In this document: positions 10,659 through 22,906 of the stretch, piece after piece | Numbering within the stretch: position 1 is the first letter of the stretch | Layout of the letters: each line of letters opens with the position of its first letter | NCBI GenBank assembly: GCA_020726505.1 | Contig: JAHLEZ010000006.1 | Coordinates: forward strand, 1,302,001 to 1,366,000 | Source: Leptodontidium sp. MPI-SDFR-AT-0119 | Taxonomy: Eukaryota; Ascomycota; Leotiomycetes; Helotiales; Leptodontidiaceae | Reading direction: 5' to 3' | Length of the DNA stretch: 64,000 nt | Translations under genes and position numbers: made by a program | The notes under the pieces: model-generated | The model's database searches: none | What the model was told of the DNA's origin: nothing | Seen by the model: only the letters and a program-made list of their open reading frames with translations

Positions 10659-11243
10659 TTACAGAGCCAAGGCAGCGAGAGCAGCGGCACCGACCATCAA
10701 GCTTCCGACCTTGTTGGCGGATGCAGCGCCGGTGTACGTGGTTGGGTAGGTGGGCTTGGTTGGGGTGTAGGAAGCGGTGCCGACGGGGACGCCCGCCGAC
10801 ATCTTGTCTGTTGCGGTTGGATAGACAGCGGTCAATGGGTTGGTGTAGGCTGGGCCAGTGGTCTTTGGTGACTCCGCTGGGTAGGTTGCCTCTTTCTTGG
10901 TCGATGCCTCGGGTGGGCAAGAGGTGTAGAGAACAGTTGAGGCGGTTGGGTATGGCTTGACTGGCTGGACGGTTGTCAACACGCTGAGTTGGGCTAGGAG
11001 AGAGGAAGACGGAAGACTAACCTTGGTGACAGTGCAAGGGCAGTCGGTGATAGTCAAGGTAGTAGCCTCGGTGACAGTATATGTCTTGGAGTTGTGGACG
11101 ATCTCGGTAGGGTATGGGCAGTAAGTGGTGATGGCAGTGGTAGTGATTGTCTCATAAACCGTGCCGTTCTTTGGGTAGTACTCGCCATAAGTGGCAGCGA
11201 GGGAACCAGTGGCAAGAGCCAAGATGACTGCTGAGTACTTCAT
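10659..11243 (-). CDS. GPI-anchored cell-wall protein, TTxTDCPCT type
   Basis: Continuous ORF of 194 aa with signal peptide (MKYSAVILALATGSLAA), an N-terminal module of repeating Thr/Tyr/Cys motifs (TTTAITTYCPYPTEI, TYTVTEATTLTITDCPCTVT), a Pro/Thr/Tyr-rich stalk and a hydrophobic tail (SLMVGAAALAALAL) fitting a GPI signal. This motif set is common in fungal wall proteins of unknown function. The segment after DCPCTVTK contains a GTTAGT donor; an in-frame 57-nt intron ending at CCGTCCAG would give CTVTKPVKPYPT and may be real, making the product 19 residues shorter. Pairs thematically with the GPI protein at 6046-6840. Confidence 0.8.
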   Translation of the reverse strand: MKYSAVILALATGSLAATYGEYYPKNGTVYETITTTAITTYCPYPTEIVHNSKTYTVTEATTLTITDCPCTVTKVSLPSSSLLAQLSVLTTVQPVKPYPTASTVLYTSCPPEASTKKEATYPAESPKTTGPAYTNPLTAVYPTATDKMSAGVPVGTASYTPTKPTYPTTYTGAASANKVGSLMVGAAALAALAL

Positions 11244-12355
11244 AATGATGGATGTGATGTATTAAGATACTGAAAATGAATGAGTGTGGGAGTCGAAAGT
11301 GACTGTTGCAAAAGAGTGACTGGTGGAAGCGACGAGGATGAAGACGATGAAGACAAGAACAAGAGGAGGCTGGGGGAGGAACTTGGTCTAAAGGAAGAGG
11401 AGGAGGAGGTCTCTGATCCCTTTCCAGCTCATCTCGGGCCCGGATAACTGCTCGTTTGGCGTTGGATCGAGTCAACTCTAACTGCACTGCGCCCAGCCAC
11501 GACCACCACCAATGCCAGTAGCCGACTTTAGAGGCAGCCCTACTGACCAGCGGCCAATCATAGCCATTTGTCAATCTCGAAAGGGAATGATTCACGGCGC
11601 GTTCCTGAATTTGGCGTGCCTGTAAATCTCACTTGTGAGCTTGTTTTTATGGTTGTTTATAGTTTGAGGAATGCAGGCATCGAGAACACGAAAAACGCGC
11701 ACGAAAGGAAATTACCTCCCCCTGCTAAGAGGAATGAAGCAGCATTCTAGACTTCGTACTGACCATATGCCCTGAGATGATAATGGCGCGACGAAGACGT
11801 CGGCTTGGTTGCATGCGCGTTTTCATTCCATGCGATCTTGCGCAGATGATTCTAAGTACACACAATGAGCAGTAGGTAGGCAGGTACACCAGCCCCTCGC
11901 TTCCCGAACCAGCGACGCCGAAGCAACATATGTCTCCAGTCCCCTATGCATCACTCATCCTCTTTTATGCTGCTCCATTAACAAACCGGCATCTCAGAGG
12001 CGAGAGCCTCGAAACAATCGTGCAAAATGAATGGGCTGTCTGTCTAATACCCAGTCCCCTCAATCCCAAAACGCCAAAAATGCATGTATACAAACAGGCT
12101 CGAATATCCAGTGAGACCGCCAGATGCAGGTGTATCCAGAGTTGTGCCACTATGGAAGTCATTAAAGAAGTCGCTCCTTGGTGAGATGTCCAAAGGCGGG
12201 GGAATCTATGCAATCGCTAAACAAGAAGAGTCGTTGAGGCCGGCCATCATATGACCGATCAATAGTTGTTCCAATAACGGGTATCTGCGATCTTGGTTGT
12301 CCAGGAATAGACAAGAAAAACTTTTGTGGAGCAGGGATTGTGGGCGTTGTCAATT
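11244..12355. other. Intergenic
   Basis: 1.1 kb between the GPI-protein promoter side and the 3' end of the RGS gene. GA-rich stretch at 11320-11420 is likely the leader of the GPI gene. No convincing coding sequence. Confidence 0.5.
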
Positions 12356-14683
12356 TCATCGGTTCGATCTACTCATGCTGCGTTCAGGCGCGCCTGGAGC
12401 ATTATGTCGCGGGGCAATGGTGTCGAAGTCGTAAGTCTTGAGTGTCTGCTCATACTTTGAGCTCTTCATGAACTTGGGGACGGAATCCTGGATAGTGTGT
12501 CAGCAAGTATACAAAATGAGGGGTACGGATACGTACACTGGCCATCAGCTTGAAAACAGAGAGCTGTGCTTCTTCGAAGAGCTTTGTAACTTCCTTGAGG
12601 CTGTCGATCATTGCGGAATCTTGTCCGACGGCCTTGGTCATTCTGGTTGCCAGTTGGTTTCGCAGCAAGTGGTCAATGTTGAGTTCGCAGGGCGAGCCGG
12701 GTGCAAGGAATGCGTTGTAGATACCATACGCAGAAGCCATGGTTTCCTTGACAGAATCTAAGTTGCCTCCAGCAGAATTGCTCCTGGATGGAGAGTTTGA
12801 CTTGATCGCAACCTTGCAGGATTTGAGGAACTCGTCCACGTCGAGATAAAACGAGAGATTTTCTTCGCAGTGAGTATCTCGTAGGTTTTCTCGGAATAGC
12901 AATCGAAGGGATGCATCATTCAAGATCTTATCGAGCTTCTGAGTGTTGGAGTCTCGAGAAACACCGGCTCTCGCTGCGGTGCTGGAGCCTTCTCCACTCT
13001 CAGAGGTACGCTCTCGAGAAGTCATGTTGACAACGTCCTTGCCCTTTTGGGTCATCTGGTAGATCCCATGCTTGGTGGGTTGGAAAATTGCCGACTTGTC
13101 TCTCTCTTGCGGTGAGAATTGAGCCAGGAAAGCTCGATCCTGTTGAACACACCATATCAATTCCTGCTCCAGAAACAAAGTCGCAATTTCGGCTGTTTCT
13201 CTACGATCCACAGTCGTACAGCAATCCATCAACCAGTCCGTCGCAGCCTTTCCAGTGAAGGTTTGATACATGGTCCGTGGGGGCGAGCCGATCTTGCGCT
13301 CATTAGCCATTCTCACACCTGCGATTCCATCCTTGTATTCACTCAGCGAATCCGAATCTGCAGAGCTTGTGCTGCTCTTGATGTTGGGACCGTTCTGGCC
13401 AACAAATCTGCGAAAGATAACTTCGATGGTACTACGATCAGAAGAGAGTTTATCCGTAGCTGAATCTCGCTCAAGAATAACTAGCTGCATTGTATTCCTA
13501 GAAGAATTCACGAGCTCGGTAACATGCCTCTGCTGGATTCCGTTCTTGGCACAGAATCTCTCCAAGACATGGATGCCTTTGGGGGTCAACTGCCAGACCG
13601 AACTCTTCATTGTGAACTCCTTTGCCTGCTTGCCATCCGCAGACTCAATGAATCTAGCGTCCAGAAATCTCTGGCACACAGATCGAGCCATCTCGCGAGC
13701 CATAGAAAATGTAGTCGTGGTTGTGGTCGTGACAATTCGCGAGGGGTCTTTGGGATCAGGCATGCGGTTCGATTGGGAGAACTTGAGGGACCCCAGGTTG
13801 TTTATGGCCTCTTCTGACAGGAACGAGTGTTCAACTCGCGTCAGGCGTACACGATGGGGAGCAAGCGGGAGGCTGACAACCAGGGTTGCGAACAGATCCT
13901 TGAAATCCTGTGAAAATGTTAGCTTCCGTACAGCGTAATTGATCTTCTCGCCATGTTCCTTACTCTTGTGAACGGTCTGTCATCAGACGTCATGCGCAAC
14001 AAGCGCGAGGAAGTTTGGTGCATCTTGTTGAAGTTCGCTGGTGGTAGAACGATGGGAGCAAGTGTATCGGAGGCTGTATTTGAATACGCCTGGGAAGGAG
14101 GGTCTGTCTCAAGCAAGGAATTTCGAAGTGTATTTGTATTCAAAGTTTCTGATCTGTTATGGGATGTGGTGGGGGTAGAAATATTGTGGTGGCCCGTCGA
14201 CGAGTTGCTATTGTCCTTGATACTATTGTCCCGCGTATCTGACTGTGAATTTATGTTGTTATTGTTCGGCTCGGTTGTAGGAGAACTCTGTGCGGAACGA
14301 TATAAACTGCCGGACGACTGTCGATTTCGGATTGAGGGCTCAGAAAAGCTTGCAATGGCACTCGAAGTCTTGTCACGGGCCAGTACTGCCAACGAGAACA
14401 AGCCACCGCGATTCTGCTTGGACGACACGGGCGATTGTGTCGACTGACGGTTCTTGTTGAAAGTGCTCAATCGATTCGAGGCGTTGAGTAGAGCTGCTGG
14501 AGCAGGGGAGGATGTATCTGGACCTGCAATCGAATGAGCGGATTGGACGGCTGGAGAGTCCTTGGACGAAGACGAGGACGAGGAAGAGTGTTGAAGAGAT
14601 GTCAGGTGCAGGTGGTCTGCGGATGCTTGAGGAAGCGAGTGAGGGATTGAGGTGGAGTGTGCGGACTGAGAGAGGTCGGCCAT
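12356..14683 (-). CDS. flbA: FlbA/Rgs1-type regulator of G-protein signalling (DEP+RGS)
   Basis: Three exons (14683-13964, 13907-12537, 12487-12356) give 740 aa, close to FlbA-type length. Residues 1-240 are low-complexity (Ser, Asn, Gln runs). Two fungal DEP-type winged-helix modules follow: about 290-370 (MAREMARSVCQRFLDARFIE, VWQLTPKGIHVLERF) and 430-530 (MYQTFTGKAATDWLM, IYQMTQKGKDVV). The RGS domain is at about 570-730 (KLDKILNDASLRLLFRENL, CEENLSFYLDVDEFL, ending SSKYEQTLKTYDFD). RGS proteins speed GTP hydrolysis on G-alpha; DEP modules bring them to the receptor or membrane. In Aspergillus the orthologue restrains vegetative growth and permits conidiation. The 5' side is unusually gene-free for 8 kb, so a long leader or regulatory region is likely. 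Confidence 0.92.
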
Positions 14684-14701
14684 CTACCTAAGAACGGAAC
14701 C

Positions 14702-14740
14702 CAGGTCAGGTCAGGTCAGGCAGGGCAGGGCAGGGCAGGG
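14702..14740. repeat. CAGGT/CAGGG pentamer tract
   Basis: Tandem CAGGT copies pass into CAGGG copies just upstream of the RGS start codon; further GGGAA-type repeats follow to 14790. Simple-sequence DNA, probably in the RGS 5' leader or promoter. Confidence 0.9.
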
Positions 14741-15180
14741 TAAGGAGGAGGGGAGGGAAGGGGAGGGCAAGGGAAGGGAAGGTAAGGAAGAGTAGTAGTA
14801 GGTTGGGTTCGGGGGTTTGAAGAAGATGTTTTACGAAGCGGTCCGCCAAGCATCAGGCAAGGCAGAGCAGAATAGATGAGGACAGGAGAGCGGTGCAGAG
14901 TAGAAAGTAGAGCAGAGCAGCACTAGACGATCTTACCTACCTAGTGTTTAGAGTAGCGTGGCGTGGAGGGCAACCGCACATGGGGCGAACCTCGTCCAGG
15001 AGGAGGGCGTGGGTGGTAAGGTAGGTAGGAGGTACTGGATGGTGGTGGTGGTAGTGGGAGAGGTGGATAGAGATGACAGACAGCTAGTGTTCCAAGCAGG
15101 GACGAGAGGTTCAAGGTTGTTTGTTGTACTGAACTGTATGTATGTTGATGGAGAGCGAGAGGGTCAGAGGAGGCTCCTAG

Positions 15181-15210
15181 GTTGAGGTTGAGGTCGAGGT
15201 TGAGGTTGAG
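15181..15210. repeat. GTTGAG/GAGGTT hexamer tract
   Basis: Five near-perfect hexamer copies with one T-to-C change; part of the low-complexity zone upstream of the RGS gene. Confidence 0.9.
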
Positions 15211-15361
15211 ATGGGTAGGTAGTAGGTACGGTATGGAGTGGAAGCAAAAGAAGAAATATTGTTCGGCATCCAACCCTCAGTCAGGAACGAACGAACGACC
15301 AGATTTGGCTCCCAGCAACCGGCGTTTGGACAGGAAAGAGCGATGGAAATAATACTCCGGG

Positions 15362-15383
15362 GGGAAGGGAAGGGAAGGGAAGG
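15362..15383. repeat. GGGAA pentamer tract
   Basis: Four tandem GGGAA units in the same low-complexity zone. Confidence 0.85.
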
Positions 15384-18300
15384 GCAAGCCTCTCGACCTT
15401 AGTTAGTACAGTCAGTCCCAGACGAGTTAGGTAAAAGTCAGCGATAGACCCAGTCGCGTCGCTCGTGCTTGTGCTTGTGCTCGTGCTGCTCGTTGACTAG
15501 ACGTCTAGTAGGTACCTAGGTAGGTGGGGGGGAAGAGGTGTACGGTAGTGTTGGTGCTGGTTTGTGTGTGCCAGTGAAGCAAGAAATGGAATTCGAAGTC
15601 AAGTAGGTAATAGGCAGTAGGCAGTAGGTAAGGTAGTAAGGCAGGTTGGAAGTCAACTCAAGTCCCGGAGGGGATATGCTTGCTGGGCAGGCTGGCTGGG
15701 TGGGTGGGCGGGCGCTGGCTTGCAAGTGCAGGGCAGGCAAGGGCAGGGCAGGGCAGGGGCGCAGACACAGACAAGACACGCACGGCAGGGGTTTCCCGTC
15801 GATATTTCGAATGAATGAATGAATGATGTCGTCCCAAGCGTGCCCATGCTGCTTTAAGCCCTGTCTCTGGCTTTGTCTCTGTCTCTCTTTCTCTCCTCTC
15901 TGTCTGGTGTGGTGGGCTGGCTGGGCTGGCTGCTGGCTGCTGGCTTTGTGATCCTGCAGATCGCGCATGCTCGTGGCAGCAGGGATGTGCCTGCGACACC
16001 GGGTCCACAATATCCTTGTTGGCCCACCCGTTCTCTGCCCCCTGATTCGTCTACCCCCCACCCCTGGCGCTTCGAAATGTTCGAGAGGCCTTCCGTCCGC
16101 GTGCCAAGCCACACACCTGGTAATGCCACGCTGCTCTGCCTGAATACATGCGTGCGTGTGGGCATGGTGGGCATGGTATGGCATGGCATGGAAGGAAGCA
16201 TGCATTCGTTCGGCAAGGAAGGGACGGAGGGAGAGAAAGGAGGGAAGGAAGGATGCTCATACGGATGGATGCACTGGGAAATGCGATGGCATCCATCCAC
16301 GGGAGATATCTAGGGACGGAGAGCACGTATGTACTGTACAGTAGGTAGATGGATAAAAATTTACTCAACTACCTAGCTACTTACTTAGTTACGTACAGTA
16401 CCTCGGTATTTACTGTAACCACCCAGCCCAGGTACTGGACAGTGCTACCTACCTTGGTAGCTAGTGTAAAGCCACTGCCGGGTGATGGTGACCTTTTTTC
16501 TTTTCTCTTTCAGACAGTCCCCACATCAAGCTGGAACCTTAACCTCAACCTCTCTCTCCATCCTGGAGAGATGCTTTAGTTCTACAATACAACACCCAGA
16601 AATCCTGTACATATAATACCTAGGTATACCATCCCACTCGCCTGCTGCCTTACGGAGTATATCAACAACAGGATAGTAGCCCGACCCGAACGGACGGACT
16701 GCTTGGACTCGGCACGGCACTCTACCACGGCTGAGCGATGAACATCGCCCTTGATGCTTCCGAACCCTGCAAGTTGGGTGGATTCATTCCTGTTGGGATA
16801 GAATAATGCGGCGCGCGTGCGATAGAATAAATATTCAGCGTTTATCAATTCTGCAGATGCTCATCACGTTCCATCGATCGAACCACCCCTCTGGATTTAC
16901 TTCGAAGTATGTTTGGCATGCGATGTAACTTGGGAGACCACTTGCATTCATCGGCTATTGCATTTGCAGTTGCAGTTCCATCGTAGCTTCAGTTCTCCTG
17001 CTGTACGACACGTCCTCCGACAGTTCGGTTGAGGCAAGTAAGCAGAGGGTTGTCCTTCCATCACCGGCTTCGCGCACCCAGCTCCATGCAGATAACCGCG
17101 GACCGAAGCCGTGACACCTCCCACTCTTGCTACCAGCAGGGAAAGGGTCGTATATCCTCCTCAATCTCTCACGTCTCTTCCGGGAACCTCTGCAGCTGTC
17201 CGGTGTCAATCGAATCCACATTGAAACAAGTAACCTCTTGTTTCGCGGGAATTGAAGGCACTGTACCGTTGGCATTTTCAAGCCAGCACCTGGTGATGGG
17301 AAAAACATGATCTACATGGAACTGGCAAGTCCCGTTTCTAGGAGCCCCGGGAACCTTCGCTCTCCCTAATGATACTAGACCCCTTCGAAATATATTGATG
17401 ATGCTCGAACTCCTACAGCCGTGTTGAGGCCGGCCGGGAATAATAATAAAGCTCGACAGTCAGGACTCAAGACATGGGAAGAGGTGTCGGAAGAGGCTCC
17501 AGGGGTTAAGCTCGTCGATCGCTTTCCTTCTAGAAGCCCTGGATGACAAGGCTGAGGAGAAATGGCATGAAATGTCTTACAACGGCCCTAGGGTCTAAAT
17601 CTGTTTCTGATGTGAAAGAACCCGCAGGTGTGTGGTGATCCCTGTCCCCTGACGGCGAGTGTTTCGAGCTCCAGCCAAAGTTGTCGGCCTACAGGCCTAC
17701 CTGGCCTAGATGTTTTCATGAGGAAATAGGCTCGGTTAGGGAACTTTTTGGTGTGAGAAGCGCCTACAGCCTGGATTCCAGACCCAGAAGCACATTCATC
17801 CATCCATTCGGTCGTTCACATGAGGTGGAAGTTCTCGGTTCGCGGTTCTGTGTTCTGTTCGGTTTGGCCGTGATGCAGTGAACCCCAACTGCACGCGACA
17901 GCAATGCACAACACAATCTGCAAGAGAGACATTGCAGCCGAGGCATCGTTTCTGGCGGCGAATTTTCTTTCCGCTTGGAGCTTGGAGGTCCTGGAGAAGG
18001 CAAAAAATGGTTGACTCTCTGTCACCTGAAGGAAGTCGCCGTCCAACGACGTCAGATCAATGACTGGATATGGCCCACCCCTTTTCTCTTTCGAGAGATC
18101 GTCTTCCACATCGGGATGGATGTATTTGGATTGTTCATCTCGTTCATCTCCGACTGCTCGTAACTTGAGCCGCTCTGGGCGGAGGAGGAGATAGCCGAAA
18201 CGAGAAGCTCGACTTCCTGAAGAAGGTCCTTCAGCGTCCCGACAAGATGCATCTCCCTTGGTTACGGTCTTGCTACTATATAGGTACTTCTTCTTGCCTT

Positions 18301-21300
18301 AGTTGAGAGTTGTCCGAACATTGCCACCCAGGCTGGCAGGAAGACGGTATAAAAATGGCCACAGTATGCGAAAGCGCCTTTCTTGCTGCTGTAGCACGAA
18401 GCCGTGGGCACACGACATGAATCATTAAACGAGATGTTTACCTTTGTATTACTCACTTAGAGTTCGTTCGTTTCCGCTTCCTTGCCCGGCATTCAGACCG
18501 GCACAATCGTACAGCAGGGTGGAAGTTCAAAATCCAAACTCGTGCAACAATCAATCAATACCTTGAGAGGCTGGCTTGCCAAGGTAGAGTCGAGGCCCCG
18601 TATCGGCGACCAGGTGGCTAGGTTGATTACTTATCTGCACTCCACTCACTCTGGAAGAACCATCTGCAAATGACATAATTGTTCGCGCCGTGCTGACGAA
18701 GGATAAGTAAGCGAGCAGATAATTGAATAATGAAAACGCCAAAAAAATTGAAAGTGCGGTGTGAGGCCGGCCAACGAGGGTCCTACACCCCCATTCGCCC
18801 GCCGACTCGAGGGAAGGGCGGCTCACTTTCAACCCCTCCCCTCATTGCCCTCATCTTGGCGAGCAGCGGAGTGCAGCGGAGGCAGGACTCAGTAAAAGCA
18901 GCATTGGGGAACGATCCCACGTTTCCTTGCACACACACTCTGCACGCACGCTGCACACTGCACTGCAGCAGCAACGCACATGGCTACATGGCTTTACCAG
19001 AGCTTTAGCCGGAGTGGGTACTAGCCTTGTTTCCGATGTGACCACGTTTTGTGCGGCTGGCAGTGGAGTTCATGATCCATGGTGTCAGACCACATGGGAG
19101 GCTGGGATGTCTATTCGCCCGCCGGGCTGCCAAATGCTGCTAGCCTTTTCGGCGCAAGTCGCGATGCTGAGAGGAATAATAACACGCTGTCGATAAGGCA
19201 GGTAGGCAGGCAGTAGATTTTCTCCGTAGGAGAGTAGATGATCTTCTCCGATATGAGATCGGCCGTAAGATGAAGAAAGACACAGGCCAGGGGCTTGCTC
19301 GGCACTTGCGGGCAAGGTAGTAGGTAGGGCAAGGCAGGGCAGGGAGGGCTGTGTCATTATGCTTTTCGGATATAACAGATGGAAATAGATGCAGTAACTA
19401 GGCATGGCAGGTAAATGCGAGACCGAAGAAGAAGCGGAAGTAGAAGCACAAGAATCAAAATGGGAAGAGCAGAGAGACAAGAGATGGAGATGGTACCTAT
19501 AGAGGGAGGCAAGTAAGGATTGACTGAGAGGAGAGCAGTGGTGTCTCGCTTACTTGCAACAATGAATTGAGAATGGAAGATAGAGGTTAATACCTACCTA
19601 GTACTACAGAGGAATTCCGTTGGAACTGACGATAGATAAAATGTACAGTACAGTACAGACAGTACAGTAAATTACCTTCCGAGCGCAGCGAGCCTGGGAG
19701 TTTGGGGGTTTGGCCCCATGGAATAAATAAAAGCGGCCACTGGCTCCGTCTCCACCAACTTACCTCATCTCATCTCCATCGCCATCTCCACCTGCAATTC
19801 TCTCCGTCCCACGTGTCCTCGAATCCTCGCGTGCCGTGTCCAGGTACAGTACAGTACATGTAGCACCTACCTCATTATCGAGTGGGGCTGGCTACTGGCG
19901 AGACCCTTTCTTTTTCTTCTTTTTCTTTGGTGCTTTCTCGCATGGCAGCCCAGCCAGTCATCCAGCCAGCGTATCCCGTATTTTCCCCGTTCTTGGGTCA
20001 AAACAAAGTTGCTTATTACCGGTGCCCTACCCGTTGCTGTTTTCTTCTCCTTCCCCAAGTACCGTACAGTACTCCGATGACTACCTTGCTGTATCTGATA
20101 TGTCACATCTCCGACTCTCGGCTCTTCCCTGATAACATACTTTTCCCGCAAAGCACCTACTCAAAGTCTACGGAGGTACGGAGGTACAGCACTCCTTACT
20201 TACAGTGATGCTGCAAGCAACACAACATCACGCCACACGCAATAAAAGCGTCGGGGATACTGAAACATCTCGGTGGCCACCAGACATTCCTCAAAGTCAA
20301 CCCCTATTATTCTCCCCATCATCAAACCCCTTACGACGTTAGCCAATGGAGTCGACGTTTCGCCTTCGCTCACAGCTTCACTCAAATACCATGCCATGCC
20401 ATGCCATCCCCTGCCACCCATCCTCGGTTTCCCAATCTAAAATGAGGGTCAGCGAGCCCCCATCTTACGGGTCAAAGAATTAGAATTGTTCCATTGACCT
20501 TCCAGAAAGGCGGGCGGCAAATGGTGCCACCCTTGCATCTTGGTGGCCGGCCGTTGCTGACATTGAACACAGGGTGCCACCAACAGATCATACCATCCAG
20601 CATCTTTTAGCCATAATCTCCGACAGAGGATGACAAGATCCAGCCTCGAAGTCAAAGGTGCATATGTTTTCGCTATTCTCATAACCTCATCTCGCCTTAC
20701 AGTACGAACTTACCCTTTGCCTCTCCTCTCCTCTCTTCTTAACGCCCAACGAACGTCACCCAGGCCAGGATTGGTCTCAAGCCGAGATGCATCGGACAAA
20801 CCGTTACGAGTCCTGTAAGAGAAAGGAACTTAGAACGTGTATGATCACCATCAATTTGCCACCGACCCATGAATCCATGATATGAGTCCCCATTCATTCA
20901 TCTCCACCTCCACGTCGCAAACCTTTCCATTTCCTTCCTTTGCTTCCACCATCGTTCCTAGGCGCTTCCAGAAGGTTTCATCCAAATCCCCCCACCCCCT
21001 TTTTTCTTTTCTCCCATCCACTTCGCAGAAAGAAACAACATGCATCTGCAGCTGCGCCGCTCGTGGGCACGCAAATCAAACAAACCCAATCTCGCTCCCC
21101 CGAGATGTGTTTGATCCACCCGCCACGTTGTTGTTTCTGACCGACGGCCCGGATATCACGTTTAGAGTTCGGGGGCCACCTACTACTGTTGGCCTCAAAA
21201 GCATCATCTTACTTTTCATGTCTTGAACGTTGAAATATATTTGTCAAAAAAATAGACGAGGTGCCTCGGGATCTAGTTTTCACGGAACTCGGGAGGCTTT

Positions 21301-22906
21301 CGACCTATGCTTCTTCCCTCTGGCTTTGTCTGCAAGCCACAACGGGCCATTTTTTATTATTTCGAAATGTCATGCCACCCGGTGGTCAAAGATGTCTTGG
21401 CGTATTGCATTATCTCCGTAGCCTTGCATTTCCTTCCTCGACAATCGGGGGTGGCTGACAACATTACTGTCTTGTGAATATTTCTACTTCTTTTCGTCTC
21501 TGATGTTTTCCCTCGAATCACAGTATCACTCAGCTGCAAGGAAAAAATTCTAGGAGGAATTCCAAGAACTGCGGTACCCCCCACCGGGGAGGCTCATCGG
21601 CGCTTCCGTCCTTCCACAGCATCACAAAGAGCATCATCGTCACAGGCTGCAGTGTGCTCCTCGTTCCATCTTTCTCCCGGCTGCCGCTTCCCGTGGGCGT
21701 CGTCCGGCCTCGGAACTCAAGCCACGAGGTTGAGTTCGAGAGGCTGGCCATGATCATGTGTGTGACGTTACCCTAGGTGGTGCACCGTCGCGTGGAAGTG
21801 TCTCGCAGCTCTGGTGGCTTTTCCTTCTGGTGGCTTTGAAATTTTCATAAAGCGAGCGATTTTCTGTTACACAGGCTCATGCCTCTAATCTCAGTCAGAC
21901 CAGACCAGACCTGCTTTCCCGGAACAACTCCTGCTGCATCTATGCACCTCTACCAGGTTGAGCAGCATCCAAACCCGCACCCGGTTGTGAGGATACCTAC
22001 CCGGCATCATGTGTTCGAGAGCCAGGCCCTGCATCTCGAGAGTCGTACTATGCAGACAAGCACAGAGTTCATCGAGGGGGCTGCATGCAGAATCTAGAAC
22101 CAAACACCTCATTCCCGAGCCCGTGCAAATGCAGAAGGCTCGTCGGGATGACTTGACCACTGCATAGATGGTTCGTTCATTGCAGTGCAGTGCCGATCCA
22201 AAAAACGAGATTAGCAAGCAGCTCAGCAAGGAGAAACTTAAACATTAGTGATCTTGGGTCAAAGGACTTCTTACTTTCATGCATTGTCTATGCTTGTTAC
22301 GTGGACTGCTGGGAGTTTTGTTTGTCTGGGAGGTAAGATTGTTTATTCATTGAGATGTTTGTTCCCCGACGTTTGAGAAGACCTCCTGCATTGATTGCTT
22401 TAGCTGCATCTGATACAATTTTCGTTGTGCTCTCGGTCCTTATCTAGGAGGGAAATTACCATGGAGGTAGTCCTAAACGCTTCTATGATGTAGAGGAGGT
22501 ATGGACTAGCACCATCTGTGTCTGATGTGTTGCTGGCAAGAAAGGTTACATAAATAGCCCAAGAGGTAAAACCGAAACTCAGTTGTCCCAAATGCTCAAA
22601 TTATACTTGCATCCCTTGTTTGAGATGGCCAAACAAGGTTGCTTTTATATATGAGAGATTTAGGTACCACGAACGTATCCCAGAAGTAAAGTCTTCGGCG
22701 CCGCCAAGGTTGGGTCAACAGGCAGGATCACCCAAATACTATGGCGTTATGACAAGCCAGAAGCTTGAATTCCTAGATATCAAATTTTGACTTTTTTGGT
22801 GGCCAAGGCCACGCTCCTCTCCGAACCGTCCGTCGATACCGACACAGGCACCTGAAAACACCGAACGCCAGCCAGAGATGCCCTATCGCTCCAATGCTAA
22901 ATCCGC

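Larger units (their letters stand above)
14684..22906. other. 8.2-kb gene-poor interval upstream of the RGS gene
   Basis: No ORF here has a domain, signal peptide or credible splice partner. The first 2 kb are strongly purine- or pyrimidine-biased with many short tandem repeats, which is why long but compositionally meaningless ORFs appear at 15516-16300. Further right there are clusters of TACAGTAC-type motifs (16.3, 19.6-20.1 kb) and TACCTAGGTA palindromes (15513, 16617). The interval probably holds the RGS leader and promoter, possibly non-coding transcripts, and the 3' UTR of the Cdc73 gene at its right edge. Confidence 0.6.

Noticed and set aside
15516..16313. Long overlapping ORFs on both strands (up to 229 codons)
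   Set aside because: They arise from low-complexity GGCAG/TGGCA DNA, give His/Pro/Cys-biased peptides in every frame and contain no domain.
18052..18252. 66-codon minus ORF (MHLVGTLKDLLQEVELL...)
   Set aside because: The start looks protein-like, but there is no family match from memory, no splice partner and it sits in an otherwise empty region; too weak to call.
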